Shown: positions 32,896 to 41,753 of the stretch, piece by piece
Layout of the letters: every line of letters begins with the position of its first letter
How positions within the stretch are numbered: the stretch's first letter is position 1
From: Dehalococcoidia bacterium
GTDB taxonomy: Bacteria; Chloroflexota; Dehalococcoidia; GIF9; AB-539-J10
Length of the DNA: 64,000 bases
Direction of reading: 5' to 3'
Assembly: GCA_030615625.1 (NCBI GenBank)
Contig: JAUWYX010000001.1
Location: forward strand, 1 to 64,000
Translations under genes and position numbers: made by a program
The notes under the pieces: generated by a model
Told to the model about the DNA's origin: nothing
The model's database searches: none
The model's input: only the letters and a program-made list of their open reading frames with translations

Positions 32896-33552
32896 ATGAT
32901 TAAGGAAAACGTGGGGGAATTGTTAGCTGAACTCCCTGACGGAGTCGAGGTGGTGGCGGCAGCAAAAACAAGAACACCTGAGGAAGTCCTGGAAGCTGTT
33001 CAGGCGGGAATAAAAATCATTGGAGAAAATTATGTCAAGGAAGCAAAGGAAGCATATGAGCTGGTGGGAAAGAGAGCGAAATGGCATTTTATTGGAACCT
33101 TTCAAAAGCATAATGTCAGGAGAAAGGTGCTGGAAATATTCGACATGATAGAAAGTGTCGATTCTTTAGAAATAGCCAGGGAAATTGATAGAAGGTGTGC
33201 TCAAATTGGCAAAATAATGCCAATATTGATTGAGGTAAACAGTGGCAGAGAACCCCAGAAGTCAGGAGTGCTCCCGGAAGATGTGGAACAATTAGTAAGA
33301 GAAATATCCGGTCTTAGGAATATCAAAGTGATGGGTCTTATGACCATGGGACCCCGTTTTGGCAACCCCGAAGATTCCAGACCTTATTTTGTGGAGACAA
33401 GAAGGATATTTGAAAAAATTAAAGGGCTGGAGTTGCCCGATGTAGAGATGAGATATCTTTCCATGGGCATGACTAATTCTTATAAGGTTGCCCTGGAGGA
33501 GGGCGCTAATATGATCAGGATAGGCACCAAGATATTTGGCGAAAGAGATTAG
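32896..33552 (+). CDS. YggS/PLPBP family pyridoxal-phosphate protein
   Basis: A fold-III PLP-binding single-domain TIM barrel of 218 residues, involved in PLP and amino-acid homeostasis. The PLP-binding Lys is in VVAAAKTRTPEEV near residue 25. GENYVKEAKEAYE, WHFIGTFQKHN, ESVDSLEIA, EVNSGREPQKSG and LSMGMTNSY follow, with EEGANMIRIGTKIFGER at the end. In most homologues the motif reads IGxLQxNK; here it is IGTFQKHN. The start at ATG 32896 fits the family; an upstream frame adds about 49 non-conserved residues. The ribosome site is weak. Confidence 0.9.
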   Translation: MIKENVGELLAELPDGVEVVAAAKTRTPEEVLEAVQAGIKIIGENYVKEAKEAYELVGKRAKWHFIGTFQKHNVRRKVLEIFDMIESVDSLEIAREIDRRCAQIGKIMPILIEVNSGREPQKSGVLPEDVEQLVREISGLRNIKVMGLMTMGPRFGNPEDSRPYFVETRRIFEKIKGLELPDVEMRYLSMGMTNSYKVALEEGANMIRIGTKIFGERD

Positions 33553-33582
33553 TTATGATAGTTGACGTGTCTAATTTGTCCC

Positions 33583-34722
33583 CTAAAGATGACGCGCTAC
33601 CTTATTTAGAAGTTCGTCCTTTCCCCATCCTTTGGCAGCAGAGATGAGAGCAATGCTCTCGTTTGGCAACACGATTTCTTCCTCGAAGTTAGGAATAGTA
33701 GTTAATGCTTTCATCTCTGCCTCGCTGCTTAGAGCTAAGTCTAGCTTGTTGAACACGGTGATTTTTGGTTTATTTTCCAGATTTAGCTCGCTGAGTACCT
33801 TTTCTACTGTGAGGCACTGATTAGCAGCATTCTTGTGTGTTATGTCAACTATATGTAGAAGTAAATCAGCTTCATCCAGTTCCTCCAACGTGGCTCGGAA
33901 GGAGGCAATTATTGAAGGCGGAAGTTTGTGAATAAAGCCAACGGTATCGGTGATTAGAAATTGTTGCCCGGTGGGCAGAGCCAACCGCCGAGTCACGGGA
34001 TCCAAAGTAGAAAAGAGCCTATCTTCCACATCTACAGTGGCCTTGCTTAAGGTGTTAAACAAAGTGCTCTTACCGGCATTAGTATAACCCACGAGAGCTA
34101 CGATGGGCGTGCCGGTCTCCTTACGGCGCCTCCTGTAAAGTGCTCGATGCTTCCTGACACTTTCTATTTTATGCTGAAGGAGGTTGATACGCTTATAGAT
34201 AAGGCGGCGATCGGTTTCCAATTGTGCCTCACCGGGACCTCTGGTGCCGATGCCACCGCCAAGTCGCTCTAAATGGCGCCACTGCCCGACAAGCCGGGGC
34301 AGAAGATATTGGTGCTGGGCCAATTCAACCTGGAGTTTTCCTTCGTGGGTTTGAGCTTTTCGGGCGAATATGTGTAAGATCAGAGCGCTGCGGTCAATAA
34401 CTTTGACTCCCAATGCCTCTTCGAGATTTCTTTGCTGCCTCGGCGACAGCTCATCATCAAAGATTACCGTGTCGTACTGAGTTTGCTCTTTGAGGCTAAT
34501 TAGCTCCTCAATTTTACCCTTACCTATATAATAGGTAGGCGAAGGCGCGTCCAGGTTCTGAGTTAATATACCTACTACATTGGCGCCTGCTGTTTTAGTC
34601 AGGTATGATAGCTCTTTTAAAGAATCTGTAACTGACCAATCATTGTTAGAGGTCTTGCTTCCCACCCCGACGAGGAATGCTCGTTCTACCTTGGCTGCAG
34701 TAGTAAAAAATTTTTGCTTTAT
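33583..34722 (-). CDS. hflX: GTPase HflX, apparent AUA start
   Basis: HflX is a ribosome-associated GTPase that splits stalled ribosomes. The N-terminal domain (YYIGKGKIEELISL, IFDDELSPRQQRNLEEAL, RGPGEAQLETDRR) precedes the G domain with GYTNAGKSTLFNTL, DTVGFIHKLPP and FNKLD. The first standard start is GTG 34665, which would remove the conserved opening AKVERAFLVGVG. Upstream in frame there is no ATG, GTG or TTG before a stop codon. A strong AGGAGGA lies 4 bases before ATA at 34722, giving a protein starting (M)KQKFFTTAAKVERAFLVG. I therefore take AUA as the likely start. It is the last gene of a seven-gene unit. Confidence 0.85.
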   Translation of the reverse strand: MKQKFFTTAAKVERAFLVGVGSKTSNNDWSVTDSLKELSYLTKTAGANVVGILTQNLDAPSPTYYIGKGKIEELISLKEQTQYDTVIFDDELSPRQQRNLEEALGVKVIDRSALILHIFARKAQTHEGKLQVELAQHQYLLPRLVGQWRHLERLGGGIGTRGPGEAQLETDRRLIYKRINLLQHKIESVRKHRALYRRRRKETGTPIVALVGYTNAGKSTLFNTLSKATVDVEDRLFSTLDPVTRRLALPTGQQFLITDTVGFIHKLPPSIIASFRATLEELDEADLLLHIVDITHKNAANQCLTVEKVLSELNLENKPKITVFNKLDLALSSEAEMKALTTIPNFEEEIVLPNESIALISAAKGWGKDELLNKVARHL

Positions 34723-34758
34723 CTGCTCCTCCTACACACATTCGAAGTTGCTTCGTTG

Positions 34759-35943
34759 CTAACGTTCCTCACAATGGCAATTTCGGGCGTGCCAAGCCAA
34801 TAGACGATTTATCCCCTGTTCTAGGTGGTCATCAGAAATGGTCAGGGAAAATCTGATGTAACCCTCTCCCTCCTTCCCATAGCCAATTCCCGGAGTTACC
34901 GCTATCCCGGCTTCGTCCAGCAATTTCTTGGTAAAATCCATAGATGTATATCCCTGGGGAATCTTAGCCCAGATATAAAAAGTTGCCTTGGGTATCCTGG
35001 CTTTTAGCCCTATCTCATTAAGGACTTTTAGCAACTTATCTCGGCGCCGTTGAAAAATGGCATTATGCTCAGCGATGTGTTCTTGGGAGCCGCGCAGAGC
35101 TTCCACAGCAGCATATTGAATTGCCTGGGGAATGCCTGAATCCAGGTTGGATTTAACTTTAAATAAGGCATCCACCATGTCAGCATTACCTACCACCATG
35201 CCTATTCTCCATCCTGTCATGTGATAAGTTTTGGACAGGGAATGAAATTCCACACCTCTTTTCTTTGCCCCAGGTATCTGCATGAAGCTCGGTGGCTTGT
35301 AGCCATCAAAGGCAACTTCGGTATAAGGAGCGTCATGGCAGATTACTAAGTCGTGCTGCTGTGCGAAATGAACTGCTTTCTCAAAGAAATCAAGGCTAGC
35401 TATAGCACCGGTGGGATTGTTGGGGTAGTTAAGCCACATAAGTTTTGCCTTATCGGCTACCTCGGCTGGAATAGCTTTAAAATCGGGCAGAAAATCGTTT
35501 TCTTCCTTCAAGGGCATAAAGTAAGGCTTGCCACCGGCTAATATGGTGCCCAGAGAAAATGGCGGATAGCCCGGGTCAGGCACCAAAGCCAGGTCACCAG
35601 GCTCGATAAAGCATAAAGCCATATGCCCGATCCCCTCCTTGGAGCCAATAAGCGGCAAGACCTCTTTAGCCGGATTCAAGGTAACCCCAAAGCGTCTCTC
35701 ATACCACTCAGCAATGGCTTGACAAAGTTCAGGCAAGCCGGCGGTTTCAGAGTAACGATGGTTTGTAGGGTCATGAGCTGCCTGACACATATATTCGATG
35801 ATATGAGATGGCGTAGGTAAATCAGGGTCGCCAATAGCAAAGCTGATTACTTCCTCCCCTCTGGCTCGAAGCTCAGCGATTTTCTGGTTTATTTCCACAA
35901 AAAGATACGGAGGCAATCTATTAAGCCTTTTAGCTAATTCCAT
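34759..35943 (-). CDS. dapL: LL-diaminopimelate aminotransferase-type enzyme
   Basis: A fold-I PLP aminotransferase of 394 residues. It carries SFAIGDPDLPTP, HRYSETAGLPELCQAIA, WLNYPNNPTGA, CHDAPYTEVAF and the PLP Lys in FHSLSKTYHMTGWRIG. The adjacent dapF gene supports the DapL role: conversion of tetrahydrodipicolinate to LL-diaminopimelate in one step. It overlaps dapF by 14 bases. The last residues NCHCEER come from a dispersed repeat that has replaced the original stop region, so the C-terminus is slightly altered. Other class-I aminotransferases remain a less likely possibility. Confidence 0.9.
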   Translation of the reverse strand: MELAKRLNRLPPYLFVEINQKIAELRARGEEVISFAIGDPDLPTPSHIIEYMCQAAHDPTNHRYSETAGLPELCQAIAEWYERRFGVTLNPAKEVLPLIGSKEGIGHMALCFIEPGDLALVPDPGYPPFSLGTILAGGKPYFMPLKEENDFLPDFKAIPAEVADKAKLMWLNYPNNPTGAIASLDFFEKAVHFAQQHDLVICHDAPYTEVAFDGYKPPSFMQIPGAKKRGVEFHSLSKTYHMTGWRIGMVVGNADMVDALFKVKSNLDSGIPQAIQYAAVEALRGSQEHIAEHNAIFQRRRDKLLKVLNEIGLKARIPKATFYIWAKIPQGYTSMDFTKKLLDEAGIAVTPGIGYGKEGEGYIRFSLTISDDHLEQGINRLLAWHARNCHCEER

Positions 35944-36823
35944 TAACTCTTTCCTTCGAGAGCCATTCGCCAGTGAAAACTTCCTCCACTGGACCGGTAA
36001 GTAACACCTCCCCTACCCTATCCCAGGACACGGTCAAAGTCCCGCCTTTGAGTATTATGTCAACCTGTGGCTCTACATAGTCCAATAATTGAGCGGCCAC
36101 AGCTATGGCGCAAGCACCACTACCACAAGCCAGAGTTTCCCCAACACCCCGCTCCCACACCCTGGCTTCTATCTCCCCCCTGTTCAAGACCCTGGCTACC
36201 TCAAAATTAGCCCTTTGGGGGAACATGGAGTGTCTCTCCACTTTCGGTCCTATCTCAGCTAAAGGAAAATCAGCAATTGGCCGGGATAAAAAGCTCACGG
36301 CGTGGGGATTTCCCATGGATAGAAGAGCTAAAGTCAATTCTTTTCCGTTTAGCACTAAAGCATAATCCAATATTGGTATTATGTCAACTTTAACCTTTAC
36401 AGGAATTTGCTCCGGTTGGAACTGGGGCAGGCCCATATCTACCTCGACCTGGTTGACCTTATTCCCCAACATATAAGCTTTAACCTTTCTTATGCCTGCC
36501 AAAGTCTCTATGGCAAGGTAGAGATTGCTTCGCTCCGCGCTCGGTGACATTTTGCCAGTCAAGCCTTTCGCAATAGCATACTTGGCAAAACATCTCAGCC
36601 CATTGCCGGAAACCTCAGCTTCAGAACCGTCGGAATTTAAAATACGCATCTTTAAATCAGCGATGGTCGAACCCTGCACCAGTATCAAGCCGTCGGCTCC
36701 TACTCCAAAGTGACGGTCGCACATAGCTCGGGCCAATTCTCCCCAATCACCTTCTCCTGGTCCTGTGAGGGTATCTACCAGGATGAAGTCATTACCTGTG
36801 GCTTGTAACTTGGAGATTTTCAT
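35930..36823 (-). CDS. dapF: Diaminopimelate epimerase
   Basis: Epimerises LL- to meso-diaminopimelate for lysine and peptidoglycan-type precursors. Both Cys of the acid/base pair are present: SGNGLRCFAKYA and LACGSGACAIAVAA. The start KLQATGNDFILVD and MGNPHAVSF are typical. It has 297 residues. Its start overlaps the miaA stop by 4 bases and its end overlaps dapL, so the three are translationally coupled. A longer than usual loop occurs near residue 95 (KMSPSAERSN). Confidence 0.95.
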   Translation of the reverse strand: MKISKLQATGNDFILVDTLTGPGEGDWGELARAMCDRHFGVGADGLILVQGSTIADLKMRILNSDGSEAEVSGNGLRCFAKYAIAKGLTGKMSPSAERSNLYLAIETLAGIRKVKAYMLGNKVNQVEVDMGLPQFQPEQIPVKVKVDIIPILDYALVLNGKELTLALLSMGNPHAVSFLSRPIADFPLAEIGPKVERHSMFPQRANFEVARVLNRGEIEARVWERGVGETLACGSGACAIAVAAQLLDYVEPQVDIILKGGTLTVSWDRVGEVLLTGPVEEVFTGEWLSKERVNGIS

Positions 36824-37746
36824 GATATGAAGCCTTCTATGAGACCCTTTACTTTGTTCAGGGCGACAATGCTGGCTTTGGCTTCTGCCTCGCTAGTATC
36901 AAACCAGTGAATCCTGCTATCGCTGAGGCGAAACCAAGCATACTGGTGGCGAGCCAGTCGATGGGTTTCATATTTTATTTTATCAATAGACTGGGGCAAA
37001 GTCATCTCGCCTCGAAGAAACTGTCCTATTTGCTTGTAACCTATTCCCGACATAGAAGGCAATGAAGGGCTATAACCTTTTTTCAATAGCTGTTCTACTT
37101 CTTCAACCAATCCTCTTTGTATCATTTTATCAACCCGCCAATCAATCCTTCTATATAGCTCGCTTCTTTCTTGGGTTAAACCAATGAGCAGGATGGGGAA
37201 ACCTGGCGACTCTTTACGTTGTAATTGAGAAGGATGCTGCCCTGTCGTATGATATATTTCCAGGGCCCTTATAATGCGGCGGATATTAGTGGGACTGATT
37301 TTTGCTGCTGCCGAAGGGTCAATATCCTGCAATTCCTGATAAAGGCTTTGGCTATCTTCTTGCTCCGCTCTGGCTTCTAACCGGCGTCTTAGCTTTTGGT
37401 CAGGTGGCACCTGAGGTATTTTCCACCCCTCCACCAACGACCACACATAAAGACCGCTGCCACCGACCAGTACTGGCAATTTGCCTTTCTGCTGAATGGC
37501 TTTCAGCGCCTCAATGGCTAGCTGGTGATACATAGCCAGGCTAAAAGCTTCGTCGGGCTCTACTACATCGATGACATGGTGAGGGACCGATGCCCTCTCG
37601 GCCCAAGTTGGCTTATTAGTGCCGATATCCATATACCGATAGACCTGGCGGCTATCAGCGCTTATTATCTCCAAGGGAAAGTATTGAGCCAGGTGCAGAG
37701 CAAGCTCACTTTTACCTACAGCGGTGGGACCAACGATAGCAATCAC
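36820..37746 (-). CDS. miaA: tRNA dimethylallyltransferase
   Basis: Adds the isopentenyl group to A37 of tRNAs reading UNN codons. The P-loop is VGPTAVGKSELALHLA, followed by ISADSRQVYRYMDIGTNKP and HHVIDVVEPDEAFS. Further conserved pieces are VLVGGSGLYVWSLVEG, RRIIRALEIYHTTG and GIGYKQIGQFL. The 308 residues match the family. It starts 3 bases after the tpiA stop, and hflX is in the same operon, an association also known in proteobacteria. Confidence 0.95.
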   Translation of the reverse strand: MIAIVGPTAVGKSELALHLAQYFPLEIISADSRQVYRYMDIGTNKPTWAERASVPHHVIDVVEPDEAFSLAMYHQLAIEALKAIQQKGKLPVLVGGSGLYVWSLVEGWKIPQVPPDQKLRRRLEARAEQEDSQSLYQELQDIDPSAAAKISPTNIRRIIRALEIYHTTGQHPSQLQRKESPGFPILLIGLTQERSELYRRIDWRVDKMIQRGLVEEVEQLLKKGYSPSLPSMSGIGYKQIGQFLRGEMTLPQSIDKIKYETHRLARHQYAWFRLSDSRIHWFDTSEAEAKASIVALNKVKGLIEGFIS

Positions 37747-37749
37747 TGG

Positions 37750-38517
37750 CTACTTTGTTCTTTTTTTGATTTCAGCGGTTTTTTCGACAATGCTCACGAA
37801 TTCTTCGGCTTTGAGGCTGGCTCCACCAACCAGGGCACCATCGATTTCTGGATGGGAAATAAACTCAGCAATGTTAGCACTGGTAACACTGCCACCATAA
37901 AGGATGTGTAAATCTTGAGCTATGCTCTTATTCCATAGCTTAGCCACAACATCACGAATAAATTGGATAGTGGCTGCTGCCTGCTTGCCGCTCGCTGCCT
38001 TGCCTGTGCCAATAGCCCAAACCGGCTCGTAAGCAATCACTAAGTCACGGACAGGCTCTATACCATTCAAAGCTGCCGTCACCTGCCTATTAATCACCTC
38101 CTCTGTCTTGCCAGCTTCATTCTCTGCAAGCCTCTCCCCAACACATAAGATAGGCTTAAGCCTGTTTGCCAAAGCCGCCTTTACCTTCTTGTTAACTATT
38201 TCATCAGTTTCCCCAAAATACCATCTCCGCTCAGAATGTCCCAGTATGACAAATTCGCACAACTCGCTGAGCATTAGTGGGGATATCTCACCGGTGTAAG
38301 CCCCTTTAGTCTCAAAATACATATTTTGAGCACCGAGCTTAATAGACGAACTCTGGAGCATCATACTTACGGCAACTAAAGATACGAATGGCGGACAAAG
38401 TATCTTTTCCACTCCTTCTATCTTATCCAGTTTATCAAGCATCTCGAGGACAAGCTTTTCAGCTTCAGTCGCCGTGGTATTCATTTTCCAGTTGCCAGCA
38501 ACAAAAGGGATCCGCAT
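37750..38517 (-). CDS. tpiA: Triosephosphate isomerase
   Basis: Interconverts dihydroxyacetone phosphate and glyceraldehyde-3-phosphate. The catalytic residues are visible: Asn/Lys in FVAGNWKMNTT, His in ILGHSERRWYFGE, and Glu in IAYEPVWAIGTGKAAS. The phosphate loop LYGGSVTSAN and DGALVGGASL follow. The 255 residues are normal. It lies 14 bases after pgk in the same direction; AGGAGG is before ATG. Confidence 0.97.
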   Translation of the reverse strand: MRIPFVAGNWKMNTTATEAEKLVLEMLDKLDKIEGVEKILCPPFVSLVAVSMMLQSSSIKLGAQNMYFETKGAYTGEISPLMLSELCEFVILGHSERRWYFGETDEIVNKKVKAALANRLKPILCVGERLAENEAGKTEEVINRQVTAALNGIEPVRDLVIAYEPVWAIGTGKAASGKQAAATIQFIRDVVAKLWNKSIAQDLHILYGGSVTSANIAEFISHPEIDGALVGGASLKAEEFVSIVEKTAEIKKRTK

Positions 38518-38531
38518 TTCACAACCTCCTG

Positions 38532-39722
38532 TTATTTTTTATCTAACAAAACTTTCACACCAGGTAATGCAGCGCCTTCCAAGAACCTCAAGCTGGCACC
38601 GCCTCCTGTGGAAACATGGGTCATCTTATCAGTTAATCCCATTTCTTGAACTATTTCAGCAGAAGAGCCACCGCCAATAACAGTGGTGGCATTGAGGGTG
38701 GAGAGAAAACTGGCTATAGATCTGGTTCCTTGAGCAAATTGGGGTATTTCATAAATCCCCATAGGACCATTCCACGTGATAGTACGACATTTTGCCAATT
38801 CACTGCAGAAAAGCTTAATGGATTGAGGACCAATATCTACGATATGACTACCCGATGGCATATTAGTTATTGGCACTACTCTAGTTGGGGCTCCGACTCT
38901 GATTTCTTCCGCCACAACTGCATCAATGGGTAGTAGAAATGGCACCCTCCACTCCTGGGCTTCCTGTAACAATTTCTTGGCCAGGCCCAACTTATCGTCC
39001 TCTATTAAAGAATGCCCTACCTCGTATCCCTGCGTCTTTAAGAAAGTAGCGGCCATGCCACCACCAACCAGCAACATGTCAACCTTTCTTAGCATATTTT
39101 GCAATAGTTCTATCTTATCGCTCACCTTAGCACCGCCTATAAGGCAGGCTGATGGTCGCTCTGGATTATGCAAGAGCTTTTCCATAACCTCTAGCTCTTT
39201 TTTCATTAAAAAGCCAGCCACCGCAGGCAAGTATTTAGCTACACCCACGGTAGAGGCATGAGCCCGGTGGGCAGTGCCAAAGGCATCATTAACATAAATA
39301 TCAGCTAGCCTGGCCAGCTTCCGGGCAAAGTTGGCATCATTTGCTTCCTCTTCGGGATGAAAGCGCAGATTTTCCAAAACCAAAATATCGCCCTCTTTGA
39401 GTGTCTTTACTTTGCTTTCTACTTTCCTGCCTATACAATCGGCTGCCGTGCTGACAGGTAAGCCTATAAGCTGTGACAACCTCTGCGCTATTGGCGCCAT
39501 CCGCAAACTTTCAACTACTTTGCCTCCAGGGCGTCCTAAATGAGAGCAGAGGATTACCTTAGCTTTATGGTCAATGAGATATTTGATAGTAGGTAGTGAC
39601 GCTCGGATGCGGCTATCATTGCTAATGGAGCCAGTGTTTATATTTAGGGGAACATTAAAATCAGCCCTGAGTAGAACTTTCTTGCCTTTAACTTCTATGT
39701 CTTCAACAGTCTTTTTCGGCAT
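38532..39722 (-). CDS. pgk: Phosphoglycerate kinase
   Basis: Glycolytic and gluconeogenic enzyme of 396 residues, starting at ATG 39722 behind AGGAGGGAAA. Diagnostic parts are [13 protein letters not shown], the [10 protein letters not shown] loop, [38 protein letters not shown] and the Gly-rich hinge with [11 protein letters not shown] and [15 protein letters not shown]. It lies 8 bases after the prenyl synthase gene and before tpiA. Confidence 0.97.
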   Translation of the reverse strand: MPKKTVEDIEVKGKKVLLRADFNVPLNINTGSISNDSRIRASLPTIKYLIDHKAKVILCSHLGRPGGKVVESLRMAPIAQRLSQLIGLPVSTAADCIGRKVESKVKTLKEGDILVLENLRFHPEEEANDANFARKLARLADIYVNDAFGTAHRAHASTVGVAKYLPAVAGFLMKKELEVMEKLLHNPERPSACLIGGAKVSDKIELLQNMLRKVDMLLVGGGMAATFLKTQGYEVGHSLIEDDKLGLAKKLLQEAQEWRVPFLLPIDAVVAEEIRVGAPTRVVPITNMPSGSHIVDIGPQSIKLFCSELAKCRTITWNGPMGIYEIPQFAQGTRSIASFLSTLNATTVIGGGSSAEIVQEMGLTDKMTHVSTGGGASLRFLEGAALPGVKVLLDKK

Positions 39723-39730
39723 TTTCCCTC

Positions 39731-40765
39731 CTAGAAGTCGCGCTTCAGCAGGAAACAAGCTGTCTCTTTAAGCGGAGCTTGCCTGGATGTGTCAAGCCGA
39801 GTAACTTCGAGGTGTGCCAAAGCTTTGTAATAATATTGCTCAGCCAAATTCTCAGCATAATCCCTGGCGCCTAATTGGTCCAGAATCTTAGTAACCTCCG
39901 TTATATCTTCGCCCTCGATAGATTTTTGAGAATAAAGCTTCTCAAGTCTCTTTCTTGCCTCACCCTTACTATTTTGCAATCCGTAAACTATGGGCAAAGT
40001 TTTCTTCCTCTGCGAGATATCGCTAACAGATTTACCAATGCTTTCCTCCACTCCCCAAATCCCCAATATGTCATCACAAATCTGATAGGCTATGCCTAAT
40101 TCTTTGCCGAACAGGTGAAAAAAATCCACCAACTTACTATCTTCGCTGCCCAGGTATGCCCCCAAAGAAGTCGATACGGCAAGCAGGGCTGCTGTTTTTT
40201 TGGCTGCCATGTCAAGGTAATCCTCGATGGTGGTGTCGAGACGGTTCTCATATTCGACGTCTAAGTATTGTCCCTCACAAAGTTCCAAACAAGCCAGGCT
40301 CAACATTTTAGTGGAACTAGCGATCTTTTCATCAGCTATCCCCTTTTCTTTTAGTTTAAGCAACGCTAAATAAGCTAGAGTGAACATGGCATCGCCGGCG
40401 TTTATCGCTTGAGACTGACCCCATAATTTCCATACAGTTGGCCGGTGATGACGTTCATAGCTAGCATCTTCTATATCGTCATGGATTAAAGAAAAATTGT
40501 GGATGAGCTCGACGGCTGCTGCGGCGGGCATTACCTGCGAAATGTCACCCCCCACCGCTTGACAACTAAGAAGGCAAAGGGTAGAGCGAATAAATTTGCC
40601 CGATTCTCTGCTACAGGAGTGTCCATGCTCATCTTCCCAGCCCATGTGGTATCGTAGCATATCACAAAGAACTGAAGGACAACTATCGATAACCTTCTTT
40701 AACTCAACTCGCACTGTGTTGCGATAAGATGTGAAGGACTCAGGCACGCTATATTTTATGCCCAT
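39731..40765 (-). CDS. Polyprenyl (geranylgeranyl-type) diphosphate synthase
   Basis: A trans-isoprenyl diphosphate synthase of 344 residues that elongates allylic diphosphates with IPP. The first Asp-rich motif is in [17 protein letters not shown], and the second in [13 protein letters not shown], with [15 protein letters not shown] after it. Its product length cannot be read from sequence. It opens the pgk-tpiA-miaA-dapF-dapL-hflX unit. The first motif reads DDIED followed by Ala and Ser, a usual variant for this family in Chloroflexota-like genomes. Confidence 0.9.
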   Translation of the reverse strand: MGIKYSVPESFTSYRNTVRVELKKVIDSCPSVLCDMLRYHMGWEDEHGHSCSRESGKFIRSTLCLLSCQAVGGDISQVMPAAAAVELIHNFSLIHDDIEDASYERHHRPTVWKLWGQSQAINAGDAMFTLAYLALLKLKEKGIADEKIASSTKMLSLACLELCEGQYLDVEYENRLDTTIEDYLDMAAKKTAALLAVSTSLGAYLGSEDSKLVDFFHLFGKELGIAYQICDDILGIWGVEESIGKSVSDISQRKKTLPIVYGLQNSKGEARKRLEKLYSQKSIEGEDITEVTKILDQLGARDYAENLAEQYYYKALAHLEVTRLDTSRQAPLKETACFLLKRDF

Positions 40766-40874
40766 AAAAGCTAGTCCATATTAACGGCTATGAAAACAGA
40801 TTGTCAACTAAGTGGGCTTTGTGCCCTGCTGCCAAAGGTAGCCATAACGTACAAGATAACTGCCAACAGAAAGC

Positions 40875-40903
40875 TTGATAAAACTCTATCAGCACGCTAT
40901 AAT
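40875..40903 (+). promoter_or_regulatory. Strong sigma-70 promoter of the zinc-protein operon
   Basis: TTGATA (40875-40880) and a perfect TATAAT (40898-40903) with an exact 17-base spacer. Transcription should start near 40910, inside the overlapping CIRCE element. Confidence 0.82.
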
Positions 40904-40929
40904 TAGCACTTTGGTAGCAAGAGTGCTAA
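40903..40929 (+). promoter_or_regulatory. CIRCE operator (HrcA binding site)
   Basis: TTAGCACTT (40903-40911), nine bases, then GAGTGCTAA (40921-40929). This differs from the consensus TTAGCACTC-N9-GAGTGCTAA at one position. It overlaps the -10 box and the start of transcription, so HrcA binding would block the promoter until heat or unfolded protein stress. CIRCE normally controls groESL and dnaK operons. Confidence 0.88.
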
Positions 40930-40946
40930 TTACAGGAGGCAAGTAG

Positions 40947-41216
40947 ATGAATTGTACTGTATGCGGGAATCCATTGCTTTTTGACAGGGTTGTTTTCCAT
41001 TGTTCCTGTGGTGCCTTTGTGCACGCCTACTGTTGGGATGAGCATGTAGTGCAAGCTCATCAACCATCCTTTGAGATAGGCGCCGTCAATTTGGATGGTG
41101 AATTTATAGCAAGGGAGAGTAAAGTAGAGGAACAGGTCTCAGGGGCGCAAGCCTCAGAAGAACCAGGCTCAGAAGATCAAAGCTCAGAGGAAGAAATAAC
41201 ACCTCTTTTGGAATAA
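40947..41216 (+). CDS. Small Cys/His zinc-binding protein with acidic tail
   Basis: The first 45 residues hold CTVCGNP, CSCGAFVHAYCWDEH and a QAH, giving six Cys and several His in a zinc-finger pattern like a reduced RING or B-box. From residue 55 on, the chain is a Glu/Ser-rich disordered tail. AGGAGG lies 7 bases before ATG. It is the first gene after a CIRCE operator, so it is likely stress-regulated. The 39-residue protein at 41474 repeats its finger. Function is unknown; I do not recognise a named family. Confidence 0.82.
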   Translation: MNCTVCGNPLLFDRVVFHCSCGAFVHAYCWDEHVVQAHQPSFEIGAVNLDGEFIARESKVEEQVSGAQASEEPGSEDQSSEEEITPLLE

Positions 41217-41228
41217 AGGAGGATATAG

Positions 41229-41477
41229 ATGCCTATTTATCAATACCGATGTTTGAACTGTAAACTGCAATTTGAGCTTAAGCAGAGCTTTCATGATAAG
41301 CCGATAGCTGATTGTCCTAGTTGCCACGGAATTGCCCGTCGCCTTTTCTCGCCGGTCCCCATCCTATTTAAAGGACCAGGCTTTTATGTAACCGACTCCA
41401 GAGAGGAAAGAGGAAAAAGGGCCAATCCTGAAGGGCTAGGGAAAAAAGAAAAAGATAGTGGAGGCAGTGAATCATGA
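41229..41477 (+). CDS. FmdB-family zinc ribbon protein
   Basis: The 82-residue protein begins with MPIYQYRCLNCKLQFEL and has a second CPSCHG pair. It also shows FSPVPILFKGPGFYVTD, all diagnostic of the FmdB/CxxC_CxxC_SSSS regulatory domain. The tail is Lys/Glu/Gly-rich. AAAGGAGG stands before ATG. FmdB was named from a formamidase regulator, but most members have no known function. It sits in the CIRCE operon, 12 bases after the first gene. Confidence 0.9.
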   Translation: MPIYQYRCLNCKLQFELKQSFHDKPIADCPSCHGIARRLFSPVPILFKGPGFYVTDSREERGKRANPEGLGKKEKDSGGSES

Positions 41478-41593
41478 AATGTCCTGTCTGCGGTAAGGAA
41501 GCCAGGGCCCATATCTATTACTGTGCCAGATGTGCCGTTTATGTGCACGAGAAATGCTGGCAGAGGCATGTAGCACAGGCTCATAAAGACTAG
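41474..41593 (+). CDS. 39-residue zinc-finger protein
   Basis: ATG overlaps the FmdB stop (ATGA). The product has KCPVCGKEARAH, YYCARCAVYVHEKCW and RHVAQAHKD, repeating the Cys/His/Trp pattern of the protein at 40947. The agreement of CxxC, HxxCW and HVxQAH spacing makes it a true gene, not a chance frame. It ends the CIRCE operon, 55 bases before tRNA-Arg. Confidence 0.8.
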   Translation: MKCPVCGKEARAHIYYCARCAVYVHEKCWQRHVAQAHKD

Positions 41594-41648
41594 CTCCCCC
41601 TTGTTATTCTTATCATTCCAGTCCTATCATGCTATACTTAATTTGGTT

Positions 41649-41725
41649 GTCCCTGTAGCTCAGCTGGACAGAGCGGCTGCCTTCTAAGCAGCGGGTCGTG
41701 GGTTCGAATCCCTCCAGGGACGCCA
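41649..41725 (+). tRNA. tRNA-Arg (TCT)
   Basis: The cloverleaf is complete. The acceptor GTCCCTG pairs with CAGGGAC, the anticodon loop CTTCTAA gives anticodon TCT, and the T-arm is GTGGGTTCGAATCCC. The 3' CCA is encoded at 41723-41725. Confidence 0.96.
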
Positions 41726-41753
41726 GGGAAACTTGCGCTTTAGTAAATAGGCG

